DNA of 59,403 nt, from NCBI GenBank assembly GCA_017447875.1, contig JAFSMP010000020.1:1-59403 (forward strand). Reading direction: 5' to 3'. Positions within the stretch are counted from its first letter, which is position 1, and the number at the start of each line of letters is the position of its first letter. The stretch is from Paludibacteraceae bacterium (GTDB taxonomy: Bacteria > Bacteroidota > Bacteroidia > Bacteroidales > Paludibacteraceae). Position numbers and translations under genes: made by a program. Of the stretch, positions 8,621 through 18,327 are shown in pieces. The notes beneath the pieces were generated by a model, which had not been told where the DNA came from, made no database searches, and was given only the letters and a program-made list of their open reading frames with translations.

Positions 8621-10476
8621 CGTTGACCTCCTTTCGCATACAACGCACATCCGTACGCACCCATTAGTTCGGGGATCGGACCGAAGCCGACCTCTTTGCC
8701 GGTGAGGATCTCCAAAGCACGAACGACCGAATGGTTGCGGAATGTGCCGCCTTGAACCATGATATGTTCGCCTAATTGGTCAAAAGATTGCAATTTGAGG
8801 ACTTTGTATAGGCAGTTTTTGATGACCGAATAACTGAATCCTGCGGCAATGTCGTCCACTTGTGCGCCTTCGCGCATGGCTTGTTTAACCTTGCTGTTCA
8901 TGAATACCGTGCAGCGTGTACCGAGGTCGTACGGGTGTTGCGCCAGCGTCGCCATGTGTGCAAAATCGCTCACGTCATAGCCCAACTGCCGCGCAAAAGT
9001 CATGATAAAACTGCCACAACCGGACGAGCAGGCTTCGTTGATCTCTATCCTTTGGATAGAACCGTTCTCCACAAAGATGGCTTTCATGTCCTGCCCGCCG
9101 ATGTCGAGCACAAAAGAGACGTTCGGTTGCAGGTGCTTCGCCGCCATGAAATGCGCCATGGTCTCCACAATGCCGTAATCCAAACGAAAAGCAGTCTTGA
9201 GCAACTGCTCGCCGTAACCTGTTGAACAACTGCCGGCTATCTCTATGTCCTGCCCGAGCGCGTCTCGCATTCTTTGCAACGCACTATGAAAAGCCTGCAA
9301 GGAATTGCCGTTATTGTAGCTGTAATCCGTGAAAAGCAGTTCGCCATTTTCGTTAATCAGGACCAATTTGGTTGTTGTGCTACCGGAATCGACACCGAGA
9401 TAGAAAGGACCGGCTATGCCTGTTAGACCGTCCTGCGGACTGTTAGACCGCGTTGCTGTTAGACCGGCTTCGCCTGTTAGATTTCCATACTTCTTCTCTT
9501 TCTCCGATAGCCATTTCTGGTATTCCGCTTCGTCTGCAAAGAGCGGAGGCAGAGTGCCGGAGAGCGGAGCAACGCTACAATGGTCGTTAGAAAATAGGGA
9601 ACGCACCTGCGCAAGATCGTACTTGGTACTCTGTTCCTTGGTACTTAACAAGGCTGTTCCGATAGCGGGAATAAACTGCGTGTATTCGGGCACAATGCAA
9701 TCTTCCTCCGTCATCTCAAGTGCCTGCAACAAGTGCTTGCGCAGTTCGGGGATATAAGCAAACGGACCGCCGCAAAGGAATATCTTCGGGTGCACTTCTG
9801 TTCCGCGTGCAAGTGCGCTCACCACTTGCATCGAAACGGCATGAAGCATCGAAGCGGCAATGTCCTCTTTGCTTACCGAACGGGAAATAAGGTTTTGTAT
9901 ATCGGTCTTGCTGAAAACGCCGCAACGGGACGCAATCGGATAGATATGTTCGGCTTTGGATGCAAGCGCATTCAACTCGCTTGTCTCCACGCCCAGCAAC
10001 GTGGCTGTCTGGTCGATAAACGCACCTGTTCCGCCGGCGCAGTTGCCGTTCATACGCATCTCCGGCACACAACCCTCCTCAAAGAAGATCATCTTACTGT
10101 CCTCGCCACCGATATCCACCAAACAATGTACATCCGGATAGAGTTGTTTCACCACTTCTGCCGCTGCTATCACCTCCTGATGAAAACCGATACCAAGCCG
10201 CTGCGCACAACCCATTCCCACAGAACCGGTGATGCCGATAGTGAGACCGCTTCGCTCAAAGTCGAAAGACCGTTCACTTTGTTCACTCAAAGTAGAAAGA
10301 ATCCCTTCAATCATCTCTTGTCCGACTTTCATCGGCTCCGCATTATGGCGGCGGTAATCGGTTGCGAGAACCACCGGCTTTGAGTCCGAAGGACGGTCTT
10401 TTGACTTTTGACTTTCGACTTTGATAAGCGCCATCTTAATGGTCGTGCTGCCTATGTCAATACCTAATCTATACAT
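8617..10476 (-). CDS. CoA-substrate-specific enzyme activase, tandem BadF/BadG/BcrA/BcrD ATPase
   Basis: 619 aa with two ASKHA ATPase modules. Module 1: [11 protein letters not shown] near the start, [20 protein letters not shown]. Module 2 from about 350: [26 protein letters not shown], then ACSSGCGSF, whose cysteines match the [4Fe-4S]-binding pair of HgdC-type activators. The linker between modules (about 335-350) and a region near residue 20 are built of short repeats in DNA (9420-9480; 10394-10425). First gene of the operon with the DUF2229 protein. Function inferred: ATP-dependent reduction of a dehydratase or related enzyme. Confidence 0.88.
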   Translation of the reverse strand: MYRLGIDIGSTTIKMALIKVESQKSKDRPSDSKPVVLATDYRRHNAEPMKVGQEMIEGILSTLSEQSERSFDFERSGLTIGITGSVGMGCAQRLGIGFHQEVIAAAEVVKQLYPDVHCLVDIGGEDSKMIFFEEGCVPEMRMNGNCAGGTGAFIDQTATLLGVETSELNALASKAEHIYPIASRCGVFSKTDIQNLISRSVSKEDIAASMLHAVSMQVVSALARGTEVHPKIFLCGGPFAYIPELRKHLLQALEMTEEDCIVPEYTQFIPAIGTALLSTKEQSTKYDLAQVRSLFSNDHCSVAPLSGTLPPLFADEAEYQKWLSEKEKKYGNLTGEAGLTATRSNSPQDGLTGIAGPFYLGVDSGSTTTKLVLINENGELLFTDYSYNNGNSLQAFHSALQRMRDALGQDIEIAGSCSTGYGEQLLKTAFRLDYGIVETMAHFMAAKHLQPNVSFVLDIGGQDMKAIFVENGSIQRIEINEACSSGCGSFIMTFARQLGYDVSDFAHMATLAQHPYDLGTRCTVFMNSKVKQAMREGAQVDDIAAGFSYSVIKNCLYKVLKLQSFDQLGEHIMVQGGTFRNHSVVRALEILTGKEVGFGPIPELMGAYGCALYAKGGQR

Positions 10477-10488
10477 TGTGTACCTTAT

Positions 10489-10556
10489 TTGATAGAGTTA
10501 TTAAATTATGCTGCAAAGGTACACAAAACACCTGACGTACACAAGCGCCAGGTGTT
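10489..10556 (-). promoter_or_regulatory. promoter of activase operon abutting the ZIP-gene terminator
   Basis: A TACCTTTG -7 box lies at 10514-10521 on the minus strand. Just upstream (10528-10553) an inverted repeat ACACCTG/CAGGTGT with T-rich flanks on both strands can terminate the ZIP transcript. The -33 position shows only TTG. Bases 10489-10509 repeat almost exactly at 22236-22256. Confidence 0.55.
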
Positions 10557-10664
10557 TTTTCTTTAATAACGACCGCTATTTCTTAATTTGCAGCCTGTTT
10601 CTCCTTATAGATTTGCCGATTTTATAAGGATGAAAACGCAATCAATTTGTTGTATTGCTTGTGT

Positions 10665-11447
10665 TTACCCCAACACCACATCGAGGACCATCATGAGGAC
10701 AAAGCCGATGGCGAAACCGATGGTCGAGAGGTTGGAGTGGGTACCGTTAGAGGCTTCGGGGATCAGTTCTTCTACAACCACATACATCATTGCACCGGCA
10801 GCAAAAGCCAGCAGATAGGGCATGGCGGGCAAGAACAGGGATGCCAAAAGGATGATAAGTAAACCGCCGACGGGTTCGACCACACCGCTTAACGAGCCGA
10901 TGAGGAAGGAGCGCCAACGGCTGTTGCCGGCTGCACGCATGGGCATGGAGATGATGGCTCCTTCGGGGATGTTCTGGATGGCTATACCGAGCGACATTGC
11001 GAGAGCGCCCATGAGGGATATGTCGGCTTGTCCGTCCTGTGTACCGGCAAAGACCACACCCACCGCCATGCCTTCCGGCAGGTTGTGAATTGTGACCGCT
11101 AAGGCAAGCATCGCCGTGCGTGAGAGGCGGGCTTTGAGACCTTCGGGCTTGTTACTGCCGACATGCAAGTGCGGCGTCAGTTCGTCGATGAGCAAGAGGA
11201 AGCCCATACCTAACAAAAAGCCCACAGCCGCCGGTATGACTTGCATCGCACCTTCGCCGTGAGACATGTCGATAGACGGGATAAGCAGCGACCAGACGGA
11301 CGCCGCAACCATTACACCCGATGCAAAGCCGAGTAGCGCCTTCTGCAGGCGCTCGGGCATGTCGCGTTTCATAAAGAACACGAACGATGCCCCGAGCATA
11401 GTGCCCAACAGAGGGATGAGTAAACCTATTAAAAGAGTCGTTGTCAT
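10665..11447 (-). CDS. ZIP-family divalent metal transporter
   Basis: 260 aa from the ATG at 11447 (upstream in-frame ATGs would overlap the preceding gene). Eight hydrophobic segments. The metal site is seen as HNLPEGMAVG and NIPEGAIIS in the two central helices, as in bacterial ZupT/ZIP proteins. The loop between helices 3 and 4 has HLHVG. Imports Zn2+/Fe2+ or similar. It lies 14 bases after the AAA/DUF4143 gene and may be read from its promoter. Confidence 0.9.
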   Translation of the reverse strand: MTTTLLIGLLIPLLGTMLGASFVFFMKRDMPERLQKALLGFASGVMVAASVWSLLIPSIDMSHGEGAMQVIPAAVGFLLGMGFLLLIDELTPHLHVGSNKPEGLKARLSRTAMLALAVTIHNLPEGMAVGVVFAGTQDGQADISLMGALAMSLGIAIQNIPEGAIISMPMRAAGNSRWRSFLIGSLSGVVEPVGGLLIILLASLFLPAMPYLLAFAAGAMMYVVVEELIPEASNGTHSNLSTIGFAIGFVLMMVLDVVLG

Positions 11448-11461
11448 ATCGAAAGTTTCTA

Positions 11462-12724
11462 TTACAAAATATCGGATAATTCCCATGGGAAGAGGTGCTC
11501 TATGCCGTTGTTATTCGGGAAACGGATTTCATCCAACGTGACTACCACCTTGCGATACTGGTCGGCTATCTTAAATAATGGCGCGTACTCTCGTTTGGCT
11601 GTCTCCTCGTCACTCGCCATCTTCCAACATACCTGCACGTATATCTTCTGCTCGCCTTTTATACCGACAAAGTCCACTTCCGATTGTCCTTGCACGCCGA
11701 CATACGTCAGCCATCCTTTGCGACGCATATCCAGATAGATCGCATTCTCCAACAGGCTCCCCATGCCATATGCAAAACCACGATACAGATAGTTGTAATA
11801 AGCCAAATCGTTACTGTAGTACTTGCTATTTCCGGCAAGCAGTTCTTTCCCTGCTATATGATACCGTTCTGCCTTGTGCATCAAAAATGCCTTGCCTAAA
11901 TAGGAGATATACGAAGACAAGGTCTCGTAGTTGGTCTTGCGTCCCTGCGATTTGAAATAATTGACGATATTGGAAACAGATACCAAGTGTCCGGCATTAT
12001 TCACCAGATAGCGGAACAGGTCTTCCAATAACTGCGGGTCTTTGACATTGTAACGGCGCACTATATCCCGCAGCATAACCGTATCTTTGACAGCTGACAC
12101 ATAATTGCGCCGCAGATCCTCCGTATTCAGGTAGAATAGTTCCGGCAGCATACCCATTTGCAAGAACTGGAGATAGTTGGCTCGCGTTATCGGCAAATCC
12201 TCCATCGATGTGTATTCTTGAAAACTATACGGCAATATTTCAAACTCAACGTACCGTCCGGAAAGCAACGACGCTAATTCTCCAGATAGCAAATCGGAGT
12301 TGGAACCACTTATAAACAGTTCCTGCGGTTCGGCAAAATCCTGTGAGTGCGAATTGACGAACTGCTCCCAACGCAATACTAATTGCACCTCATCCAAGAA
12401 AAGATATACTTTTCCTTGGGGATGAAACACAATGCGGTATTCTTGGTATAACTGCTGTAGATCTTCAGCCGTTTTGACATCGCCAAACTCCAGATACTCC
12501 TTGTTGATATATAAGATATTCTGCGCGGGAATACCTTCATCCATCAGCCGTTTAGCCAACTGACGGAGCACAAAACTCTTACCGGCACGACGTTGCCCTA
12601 TAAGCACTTTGACGAGGTTATTGCCTGTCGCAGCGTGTATCCGGTCCGTGTAATGGGTACGCAGAAATCCCAACTCAGGCACATTGCCATCCCATAGATT
12701 GTACTTGCGAATTTGATCTAACAT
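11462..12724 (-). CDS. AAA_14 / DUF4143 ATPase
   Basis: 420 aa. Walker A is GQRRAGKSF near residue 42, Walker B 'VYLFLDEVQL' near 110, the arginine-containing 'FISGSNSDLLS' near 140. The C-terminal half is DUF4143 with its nuclease-like ending (QSEVDFVGIKGEQKIYVQVCWKM). Such proteins are very common in Bacteroidales; the biochemical role is undefined. The DNA gives one Bacteroidota -7 box upstream (12797-12804). Confidence 0.88.
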   Translation of the reverse strand: MLDQIRKYNLWDGNVPELGFLRTHYTDRIHAATGNNLVKVLIGQRRAGKSFVLRQLAKRLMDEGIPAQNILYINKEYLEFGDVKTAEDLQQLYQEYRIVFHPQGKVYLFLDEVQLVLRWEQFVNSHSQDFAEPQELFISGSNSDLLSGELASLLSGRYVEFEILPYSFQEYTSMEDLPITRANYLQFLQMGMLPELFYLNTEDLRRNYVSAVKDTVMLRDIVRRYNVKDPQLLEDLFRYLVNNAGHLVSVSNIVNYFKSQGRKTNYETLSSYISYLGKAFLMHKAERYHIAGKELLAGNSKYYSNDLAYYNYLYRGFAYGMGSLLENAIYLDMRRKGWLTYVGVQGQSEVDFVGIKGEQKIYVQVCWKMASDEETAKREYAPLFKIADQYRKVVVTLDEIRFPNNNGIEHLFPWELSDIL

Positions 12725-12796
12725 ATATGCACTCGATTAAAATTCCTCAATGCGTATTTTTCTCGTGCAAAAAATGCACTCGATTAAAATTTGCCG

Positions 12797-12828
12797 CAAA
12801 GGTACTACATTTTTTTCAAATACACAAG
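12797..12828 (-). promoter_or_regulatory. promoter of the AAA/DUF4143 gene
   Basis: Minus-strand TACCTTTG at 12797-12804 with CTTG (12825-12828) 20 bases upstream. Only the TTG part of the -33 box is kept. Confidence 0.55.
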
Positions 12829-12928
12829 AAAAATCACAAAAATCTTTGTACTTTTTCAAATAGAGTTGATTTTTTAGCAGGCAAGGAGGGGCTCTGTACA
12901 AAAGGTATTGAGAAATCGGGAAGTGGAA

Positions 12929-13127
12929 CTCACGCACGGAGAGCGTGAGCACAGGACACATGTTGTCGTCAACTAAACGACGTAATACGAAGAAGGAAGC
13001 CGGATAAGCGGCGATGCAATCGCCGAATGTGGTAACGGCGAACAAGGGCGCGGAGCGGTGTCAACTAGACACCTGTAATACAAAGAAGAACTAAGCAGAA
13101 CCGATTGTCGGAATAGGATTCTTAGCC
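12929..13127. other. highly structured intergenic region, possible non-coding RNA
   Basis: The gap between the AAA/DUF4143 and BspA-like genes has no plausible ORF but a chain of short hairpins: CTCACGC/GCGTGAG (12929-12949), GTCGT/ACGAC (12965-12982), GGCGAT/ATCGCC (about 13010-13024), GTGTC/GACAC (about 13058-13072), CTAAG/CTTAG (about 13091-13125). The second and fourth share a loop AACTA and are both followed by GTAATACnAAGAAG. Strand and function unknown. Confidence 0.4.
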
Positions 13128-13198
13128 GCAAGGGTACGATTATTTCTTATCTCATTGCATTCGAACGATTGTTTCGAACGAAACAGACGAAGAAAGAA

Positions 13199-13227
13199 CC
13201 TGCCTGCTCGGTGGTGGAGCAGGCAGG
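13199..13227 (-). terminator. terminator after the BspA-like gene
   Basis: An 11-bp perfect stem CCTGCCTGCTC / GAGCAGGCAGG with a 7-base loop, followed on the minus strand by TTCTTTCTTC. About 46 bases past the stop. Confidence 0.7.
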
Positions 13228-13273
13228 AGTTCCGATAGATCGGTTTTTCGGGTTATCGATAGATCGACAGGGG

Positions 13274-16200
13274 TTACTTTACCTCTTGACCTTGGAGAGT
13301 ATAGATTTTGTCTCCACGGAGGATGAGGATTTTACCGTCGCGAAGGATTTTGGTGCTATGTACTTCACTCTGTACATCGTCCAGTCCTTCAGGATTACCA
13401 CCTTCATTGACTTCGCCCTCATAGCCGGTAGTGGCAAACTCACCGTTGTAAGCAACCAGCAAGTTGTCGGACGTATCGGTTACAGCAAGGCGGTATGCAT
13501 ACTTGCTAGCAGCGTTCAGACCGGTGACGGTGAACTGCATGCCGTTGGCTGTCAACGTGGCTGCCGGTGCATGTGCCTGACCGCCTCTGCCCGGCGCAAA
13601 AGCAATGCCCTTCAGCGAACCGTCTGCATCGAAAGAAAGTGTGCAGAAGATGACACCGTCTTTGGTGATTTGCAGGGTATAAGTGGACGCGTCTTCAGAC
13701 ATCCGCCATGTAAAGAGTGCGGTGTTATCCGCAGGACTGACAGTCACCTTGTCCTCTGTGACGGTTGTTTCCGTTGTGCCGATAGGCTTGATATAATAGA
13801 AATCTTTCCAGTCCGAACCGGAAGCCTTGTACATATCTACAGAGCCGGCAAGTACATACAGCGTGCAGTTGAAATAATCCACACCAGCGAAGGCATCTGT
13901 TCCTAATTTGGCAGGCGTCTTGCGGTAATTAGTAATGGACGTAAGCGCAGGGCAACCAGCAAAAGCGTAGTTCCCGTAGGAAGATATGTTCTCACCTAAA
14001 GAAAGGGTTTCAAGGTTAGAGCAGCCATAGAATGCGTTGGTACCAATGCCTGTGATATCATTCCCGAGAATATATTCCTTGACTTGCGAGCCGAAGATAT
14101 GATTGATATTACTATCCGTAGAACGATTTTGACGTACAATAGCATCGGAATTAAGCGTGACGGATGTAAGACTGCGGCAACCCTCAAAAGCACTACTTCC
14201 AATGCTTGTGACGTATTTGGGAATGGTCACAGAGGTTAGACTGCTGCAATTCTTAAAAGCACCACTTCCAATGTGTGTGACGTATGGGGGAATAGTCACA
14301 GAGATTAAACCGGTGCAACCAGAGAAAGCCCCATCTTCAATGGTTGTGATCCAGTTGGGAATAGTTACACTTGTTAGACTACTGCAATCCTCGAAAGCAC
14401 TATGTCCAATGCTCCTAACGCTGTTGGGAATAGTTACACTTGTCAGACTGATGCAACCAGAGAAAGCAACATGGCCAATGCTTTCGACGCTGTTAGGAAT
14501 ATCAATAGTGGTCAAACTGGAGCAACCACGGAAAGCAGCATATCCAATACTAGTGACACTATTGGGAATATCAATAGAGGTCAGGCTACAATTACTAAAA
14601 GCACCATTTCCAATGCTTGTGACGCTATTGGGAATGGTCACAGAGGTCAGGCTAAGGCAATTTCTAAAAGCATCATCTCCAATCCATCTTGTATCCTCTT
14701 TAATAACATAAGAAGGTAGTGTCTTATCTACCGCTTCTACTAAATACGTATCGGCATAACGAAGATTATTCTCAACAGGAAGACTGCGACAACCATCGAA
14801 AGCAGCATAGCCAATGCTTGTGACACTGTTGGGAATTTCAATAGAGGTCAGACTAGTGCAACCACGGAAAGCATAAGAACCAATGCTTGTTACGCTGTCA
14901 GGGATAACCAAATCTGTAACTAATTCGTTATTAAGATATATATTATGAGCATAACATAAAGGGTTAGCATCATAACTAGAGAAATTTATATTGCACCAAG
15001 CAGCTATGTCCGAGATACACACAGCATTTAGATTGCTGCAACCATAGAAAGCAACATTTCCAATGCTTGTGACGCTGTTAGGAATGGTCACAGAGGTTAA
15101 ATTGCTGTAATTAATGAAAGCTTGATTTCCAATACTAGTACAACCATAGGAGATAATAACCGATTTGATCTTCGACAAGTATGAATCCCAGGGAGGGAGT
15201 TTAAGAGAACGTACATCATAATCATAATCCCTCATCGCTCCTGTGCCAGTGATGGTAAGAGTACTATCAGCCGTGTTGAGCGACCATTTGAGGTTTGCAC
15301 CGCATGTGCCGGAATAGATTTTTGTGAAATATGCAATGATAGTGTCTGAGGTCAATGCGACTGAATGAGGATTTTCCTGTGACTCATCAGACCATTTCCA
15401 GAATATATAATCTGATTTTGGAGTTGCTTCCATATAAATAGAATCACAATCATAGGTAAACTCGACAGTTCCTTGAGATTTATTAGATGACATAATATTA
15501 ATATCATATCCATATAAGGCCATTTCGTCATATATATAGTTTACATAATCAGCCCATGATGATTCTGAAATATATGCGTCTTTAGAGCCACAAGGAACAA
15601 CAACAAAAACGATTATTGGATTTCCATTGTTCCAATCAAGGAGCAAAGCCAATTCTCCTAATGTAGGAGGAATAGCAGACGACATAAGAATATACTGTAA
15701 ATTCGTAGAGCCAATGAACGCATAAGCATCTATACTTGTGACACTACTCGGAATTTCCACCGCAGTTAATGAAGTACAATCGGCAAATGCACCGCCCGCA
15801 ATCGTTGTAATCCCATTGGGGACTGCATACTCACCGGAATAGGATGTCGGTAAATAGGCAAAGACAGTGTTGTTGTAAACCGGAGTGTTGATGCCGGAAG
15901 TATAAAATGCACCTTCGCCAATGGAGGTAATGCTATTCGGGAGAGTGATAGATGTCAGCGCAGTACAGCCATAAAAAGCATATCCTCCAATGCTGGTGAC
16001 GCCATTAGGAATAGAGATTGTTGTCAGTGCAGTACAATCACTAAACGCATTTTGTCCGATAGTGGTTAATCCACTTGGTAAAGAAACCGAAGTGATAGAA
16101 GTCACGTAATCGTACCACGGTGTGGAACAGCCTATCCAGTTTTCTGAAGCATCATAAAGGTCTTCAAAATCTGTCATGGCGCCGGAACCTGTAATCGTTA

Positions 16201-16420
16201 GTACGCCCGTAGAAGTGTCTAACGACCAAGTAAGGTTGGTGCCACAAGAGCCGGAGAGTATTTCATTGGTTGCTTTATGCACCGATACTTTCCGTGACGA
16301 AATGGAAGCAGTGCGGCGTAACATCTTTTGAAACCCTGCATTAGCAACAGGCATCGGTTCCGTAGCAAACATCACACAGATGCAACATGCTGCTGACAAT
16401 AAAGTAAATAATTTCCTCAT
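13274..16420 (-). CDS. BspA-like leucine-rich-repeat surface protein
   Basis: 1048 aa from ATG at 16420 (upstream in-frame ATG at 16453 lies in the conserved leader and gives no signal peptide). Signal peptide 'MRKLFTLLSAACCICVMFA'. The bulk is TpLRR/BspA repeats of about 23 residues, e.g. 'LTSVTIPNSVTSIGNGAF', more than twenty copies in blocks. Two InlB-like spacers begin 'SGTCGANLKWSLNTADSTLTI'. Near the C-terminus a fibronectin-like domain precedes the tail 'ILRDGKILILRGDKIYTLQGQEVK'-like ending of Bacteroidales surface proteins, probably a type IX sorting signal. Expected to act in adhesion or matrix binding. Repeats make copy-number change by recombination likely. Confidence 0.88.
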   Translation of the reverse strand: MRKLFTLLSAACCICVMFATEPMPVANAGFQKMLRRTASISSRKVSVHKATNEILSGSCGTNLTWSLDTSTGVLTITGSGAMTDFEDLYDASENWIGCSTPWYDYVTSITSVSLPSGLTTIGQNAFSDCTALTTISIPNGVTSIGGYAFYGCTALTSITLPNSITSIGEGAFYTSGINTPVYNNTVFAYLPTSYSGEYAVPNGITTIAGGAFADCTSLTAVEIPSSVTSIDAYAFIGSTNLQYILMSSAIPPTLGELALLLDWNNGNPIIVFVVVPCGSKDAYISESSWADYVNYIYDEMALYGYDINIMSSNKSQGTVEFTYDCDSIYMEATPKSDYIFWKWSDESQENPHSVALTSDTIIAYFTKIYSGTCGANLKWSLNTADSTLTITGTGAMRDYDYDVRSLKLPPWDSYLSKIKSVIISYGCTSIGNQAFINYSNLTSVTIPNSVTSIGNVAFYGCSNLNAVCISDIAAWCNINFSSYDANPLCYAHNIYLNNELVTDLVIPDSVTSIGSYAFRGCTSLTSIEIPNSVTSIGYAAFDGCRSLPVENNLRYADTYLVEAVDKTLPSYVIKEDTRWIGDDAFRNCLSLTSVTIPNSVTSIGNGAFSNCSLTSIDIPNSVTSIGYAAFRGCSSLTTIDIPNSVESIGHVAFSGCISLTSVTIPNSVRSIGHSAFEDCSSLTSVTIPNWITTIEDGAFSGCTGLISVTIPPYVTHIGSGAFKNCSSLTSVTIPKYVTSIGSSAFEGCRSLTSVTLNSDAIVRQNRSTDSNINHIFGSQVKEYILGNDITGIGTNAFYGCSNLETLSLGENISSYGNYAFAGCPALTSITNYRKTPAKLGTDAFAGVDYFNCTLYVLAGSVDMYKASGSDWKDFYYIKPIGTTETTVTEDKVTVSPADNTALFTWRMSEDASTYTLQITKDGVIFCTLSFDADGSLKGIAFAPGRGGQAHAPAATLTANGMQFTVTGLNAASKYAYRLAVTDTSDNLLVAYNGEFATTGYEGEVNEGGNPEGLDDVQSEVHSTKILRDGKILILRGDKIYTLQGQEVK

Positions 16421-16434
16421 AATGATTTTGGCGG

Positions 16435-16462
16435 TTATATCCCATCGCCTCATCGGTTTTAT
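16435..16462 (-). promoter_or_regulatory. conserved leader motif shared with the lipoprotein gene at 24 kb
   Basis: On the minus strand AAAACCGATG-AGG-CGATGGGATATAA lies 15 bases before the ATG. Nearly the same sequence precedes the gene at 23684-24676 (24693-24718). The rest of 16463-16574 shows nothing I recognise. Confidence 0.5.
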
Positions 16463-16574
16463 ATTGATTGTTTAATTTATTTAGCCTTTTCCCTGTAGCG
16501 GTTTTCCCGATTAACGGGAACACCTAGTGTGTCGGGCGCAACTTTTAATGGGTTGATATTATTGGTTTACTTAT

Positions 16575-16608
16575 ATACAAAACAAAAGCGCGAACATTAT
16601 TCACGCTT
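16575..16608 (-). terminator. probable terminator downstream of the Fic gene
   Basis: Minus strand AAGCGTGAA...TTCGCGCTT hairpin (rc of 16586-16608) followed by TTTGTTTTG. The 250 bases between it and the Fic stop hold only the shared 3' element at 16858-16882; I see no gene there. Confidence 0.55.
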
Positions 16609-16857
16609 ATTCTCTATCACGAGGTTCCGGAAAGACCCTTCCAACAAGAACAAACAATAACGTCCACGCCCGATATGTATTACCCTCCCGCCCAGTTCGG
16701 GCGAGGACTGAATATAACATATCCACGAGGACGCTTATTGCACAATCTTGCTTTGGGTTGGTGAAATTTTCCGGATCTCGTGATACCAAAACAAGCGTCA
16801 ATAAACGCCTTTTATGTAATCGCTTTTTTACGCTGCCGATCTCAGCGTCTCCGCTTT

Positions 16858-16882
16858 AACGTCTCGGAGAGGGGACGGTTAT
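16858..16882 (-). repeat. shared 3' element, copy 1 (after fic)
   Basis: Minus strand reads CCGTCCCCTCTCCGAGACGT about 25 bases after the Fic stop. The same element, in the same orientation relative to the gene, follows both DUF1016 genes (24944-24963; 28576-28594). It can form a small CGT-CTC/GAG-ACG hairpin. Confidence 0.7.
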
Positions 16883-16903
16883 TTCTTAGCCACGAGGGCA
16901 TGA

Positions 16904-17683
16904 TTACCTCATGTTTAATGCCATCGGTAACATGCAGAGGAAGGGAACACTTCTTGCGTAGTCAATGGAATTGTAGTTGTCGCGGAAGTGCAAGTTCTCG
17001 TAGTATGATTTCTTGCGCCTGAAATAGAGTTTTTCAGACTGGATGGCCCATGCTACATGACCGAGTTTCTGCGCTAAGAACCATTTCTCCAACAAACGAG
17101 AAGTACGTCCGTTACCGTCCGCAAACGGATGGATGCTTACGCAAACGAGATGAATCATACTCGCATAATAGAAAATCTCATCGTAGGACAAGTCTGTCTT
17201 TACGAGAATGTCAATATCATGCATGAGTTTGGCCATTTCGCCCGCTACGATACTCGGCTCTGCGCCAGTATAGACTTTTACCCCGCCGCCAAACACACCA
17301 ACAGGCATGTCACGGAAAGCGCCTTTGTATTTGTCTGCAATACCGGAACTGTTGGAAAGAATCTTGTGCGCTTCGAGGAATGAGCCAATATTGATAGCAT
17401 TTTTGGCGGCAAACTCATAAGCAGCAATCATGTCATCTATCTCTTGCACGTCGCGGCTGATGATTTTCGCCTCTTTGAGTTTCATGTAATCATCTTCGGT
17501 CATCGACGAGCCCTCAATAAGGCTGGAGTTACAGGACGAACTGAGCAAGTAGAACTTGAAGTTCTGTGGCGTGAGCGGCTTAGAAGCAAGTTTCTTGACG
17601 CGCTTCTCAATCGTAATCGGTTGCTGTGCTTGGTAGTCAGCAAAATACTCGCTATGTATAATCTGTAACTGCTCCATTTTCAT
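16904..17683 (-). CDS. Fic-family protein (probable AMP-transferase)
   Basis: 259 aa with start at 17683 (ATG at 17677 equally possible; 17695 would leave almost no leader after the promoter). The Fic active site HPFADGNGRT is complete (His, Asp/Asn, Arg present) near residue 185. Upstream, 'SSLIEG' near residue 58 fits the inhibitory [S/T]xxxE[G/N] helix, on the N-terminal side as in class II Fic proteins, so the enzyme is probably self-inhibited. Expected to AMPylate a protein hydroxyl. Promoter region is nearly identical to that of the DUF1016 gene at 24969-26153. Confidence 0.88.
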   Translation of the reverse strand: MKMEQLQIIHSEYFADYQAQQPITIEKRVKKLASKPLTPQNFKFYLLSSSCNSSLIEGSSMTEDDYMKLKEAKIISRDVQEIDDMIAAYEFAAKNAINIGSFLEAHKILSNSSGIADKYKGAFRDMPVGVFGGGVKVYTGAEPSIVAGEMAKLMHDIDILVKTDLSYDEIFYYASMIHLVCVSIHPFADGNGRTSRLLEKWFLAQKLGHVAWAIQSEKLYFRRKKSYYENLHFRDNYNSIDYARSVPFLCMLPMALNMR

Positions 17684-17689
17684 GAACCT

Positions 17690-17737
17690 TTGCAACTTTT
17701 GGCTGCAAAGTTACGGATTTTTTTTGATATATGCAAG
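17690..17737 (-). promoter_or_regulatory. promoter and palindrome of fic
   Basis: TAACTTTG (17706-17713), 20-base spacer, CTTG (17734-17737) on the minus strand. The -7 box sits inside a palindrome CTTTGCA-N9-TGCAAAG, repeated before the DUF1016 gene at about 26211-26236, and so a candidate operator. Confidence 0.6.
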
Positions 17738-17785
17738 GATTTTGGTGAAAATCGTTCGGGAAAGTAGATTTTGTAAGGGAAAATG

Positions 17786-18166
17786 CTATTCTGCGGACTT
17801 TAATTGCGCAGAAATGGAGGCGATGATGAAGCCACGGAGGGTGCTATAGAACTTGTCGGAGGTTGTGCCGAGGAACTTGGTGTTGGCGCGACCGACATGC
17901 TTGTTAGCGGCTTTGCGGTATTGGATGTAACGATCCTGCCAATAGGCGAGACGGTCCGGATCGGACATCTCCGTTTTACAGAGGCGCACGGCTTCAGAGA
18001 ACGTGCTGATGGCACGTTTGCGGCTCTCGGCGAGAGGTCCGGTGTAAGGGTTTTGGATTGCATAAGCGTGGGTGCGCCCATTGCGGGTGCGCATGACGAT
18101 GCGTTCATTACGTGAGAGTTTGCCACTGAAATGGTCAAACGGAAGGGCGGGTTGTACATGTGCCAT
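17786..18166 (-). CDS. conserved hypothetical protein
   Basis: 126 aa, basic, no signal peptide or membrane segment. It begins 'MAHVQPALPFDHFSGKLSRNERIV' and continues 'RTRNGRTHAYAIQNPYTG'. I recognise this style of short basic Bacteroidales protein but no function. A good promoter lies upstream (18296-18327). The frame is supported by reasonable codon use and by the absence of competing frames of similar quality. Confidence 0.65.
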   Translation of the reverse strand: MAHVQPALPFDHFSGKLSRNERIVMRTRNGRTHAYAIQNPYTGPLAESRKRAISTFSEAVRLCKTEMSDPDRLAYWQDRYIQYRKAANKHVGRANTKFLGTTSDKFYSTLRGFIIASISAQLKSAE

Positions 18167-18295
18167 ATGTCTAACAAATTGGGGTCACATTATTGCGTTC
18201 TTAGCACGAAAGCAGCATAATATAATGTATATATTTCGTGTATCTAACGTATATCTATCGTATATATATCGTGATATATAGCGGATTTACGGCTG

Positions 18296-18327
18296 CAAAG
18301 GTACAGCTTTTTTGCGATATATGCAAG
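18296..18327 (-). promoter_or_regulatory. promoter of the gene at 17786-18166
   Basis: TACCTTTG (18296-18303), 20-base spacer, CTTG (18324-18327) on the minus strand. The interval 18328-18720 holds no gene I can support; a plus-strand frame of 67 codons there is Arg/Lys-rich and unlikely. Confidence 0.65.

Noticed and set aside
16607-16801. Minus-strand frame of 64 codons after fic
   Set aside because: No recognisable features and it lies between two hairpins in a noncoding stretch.
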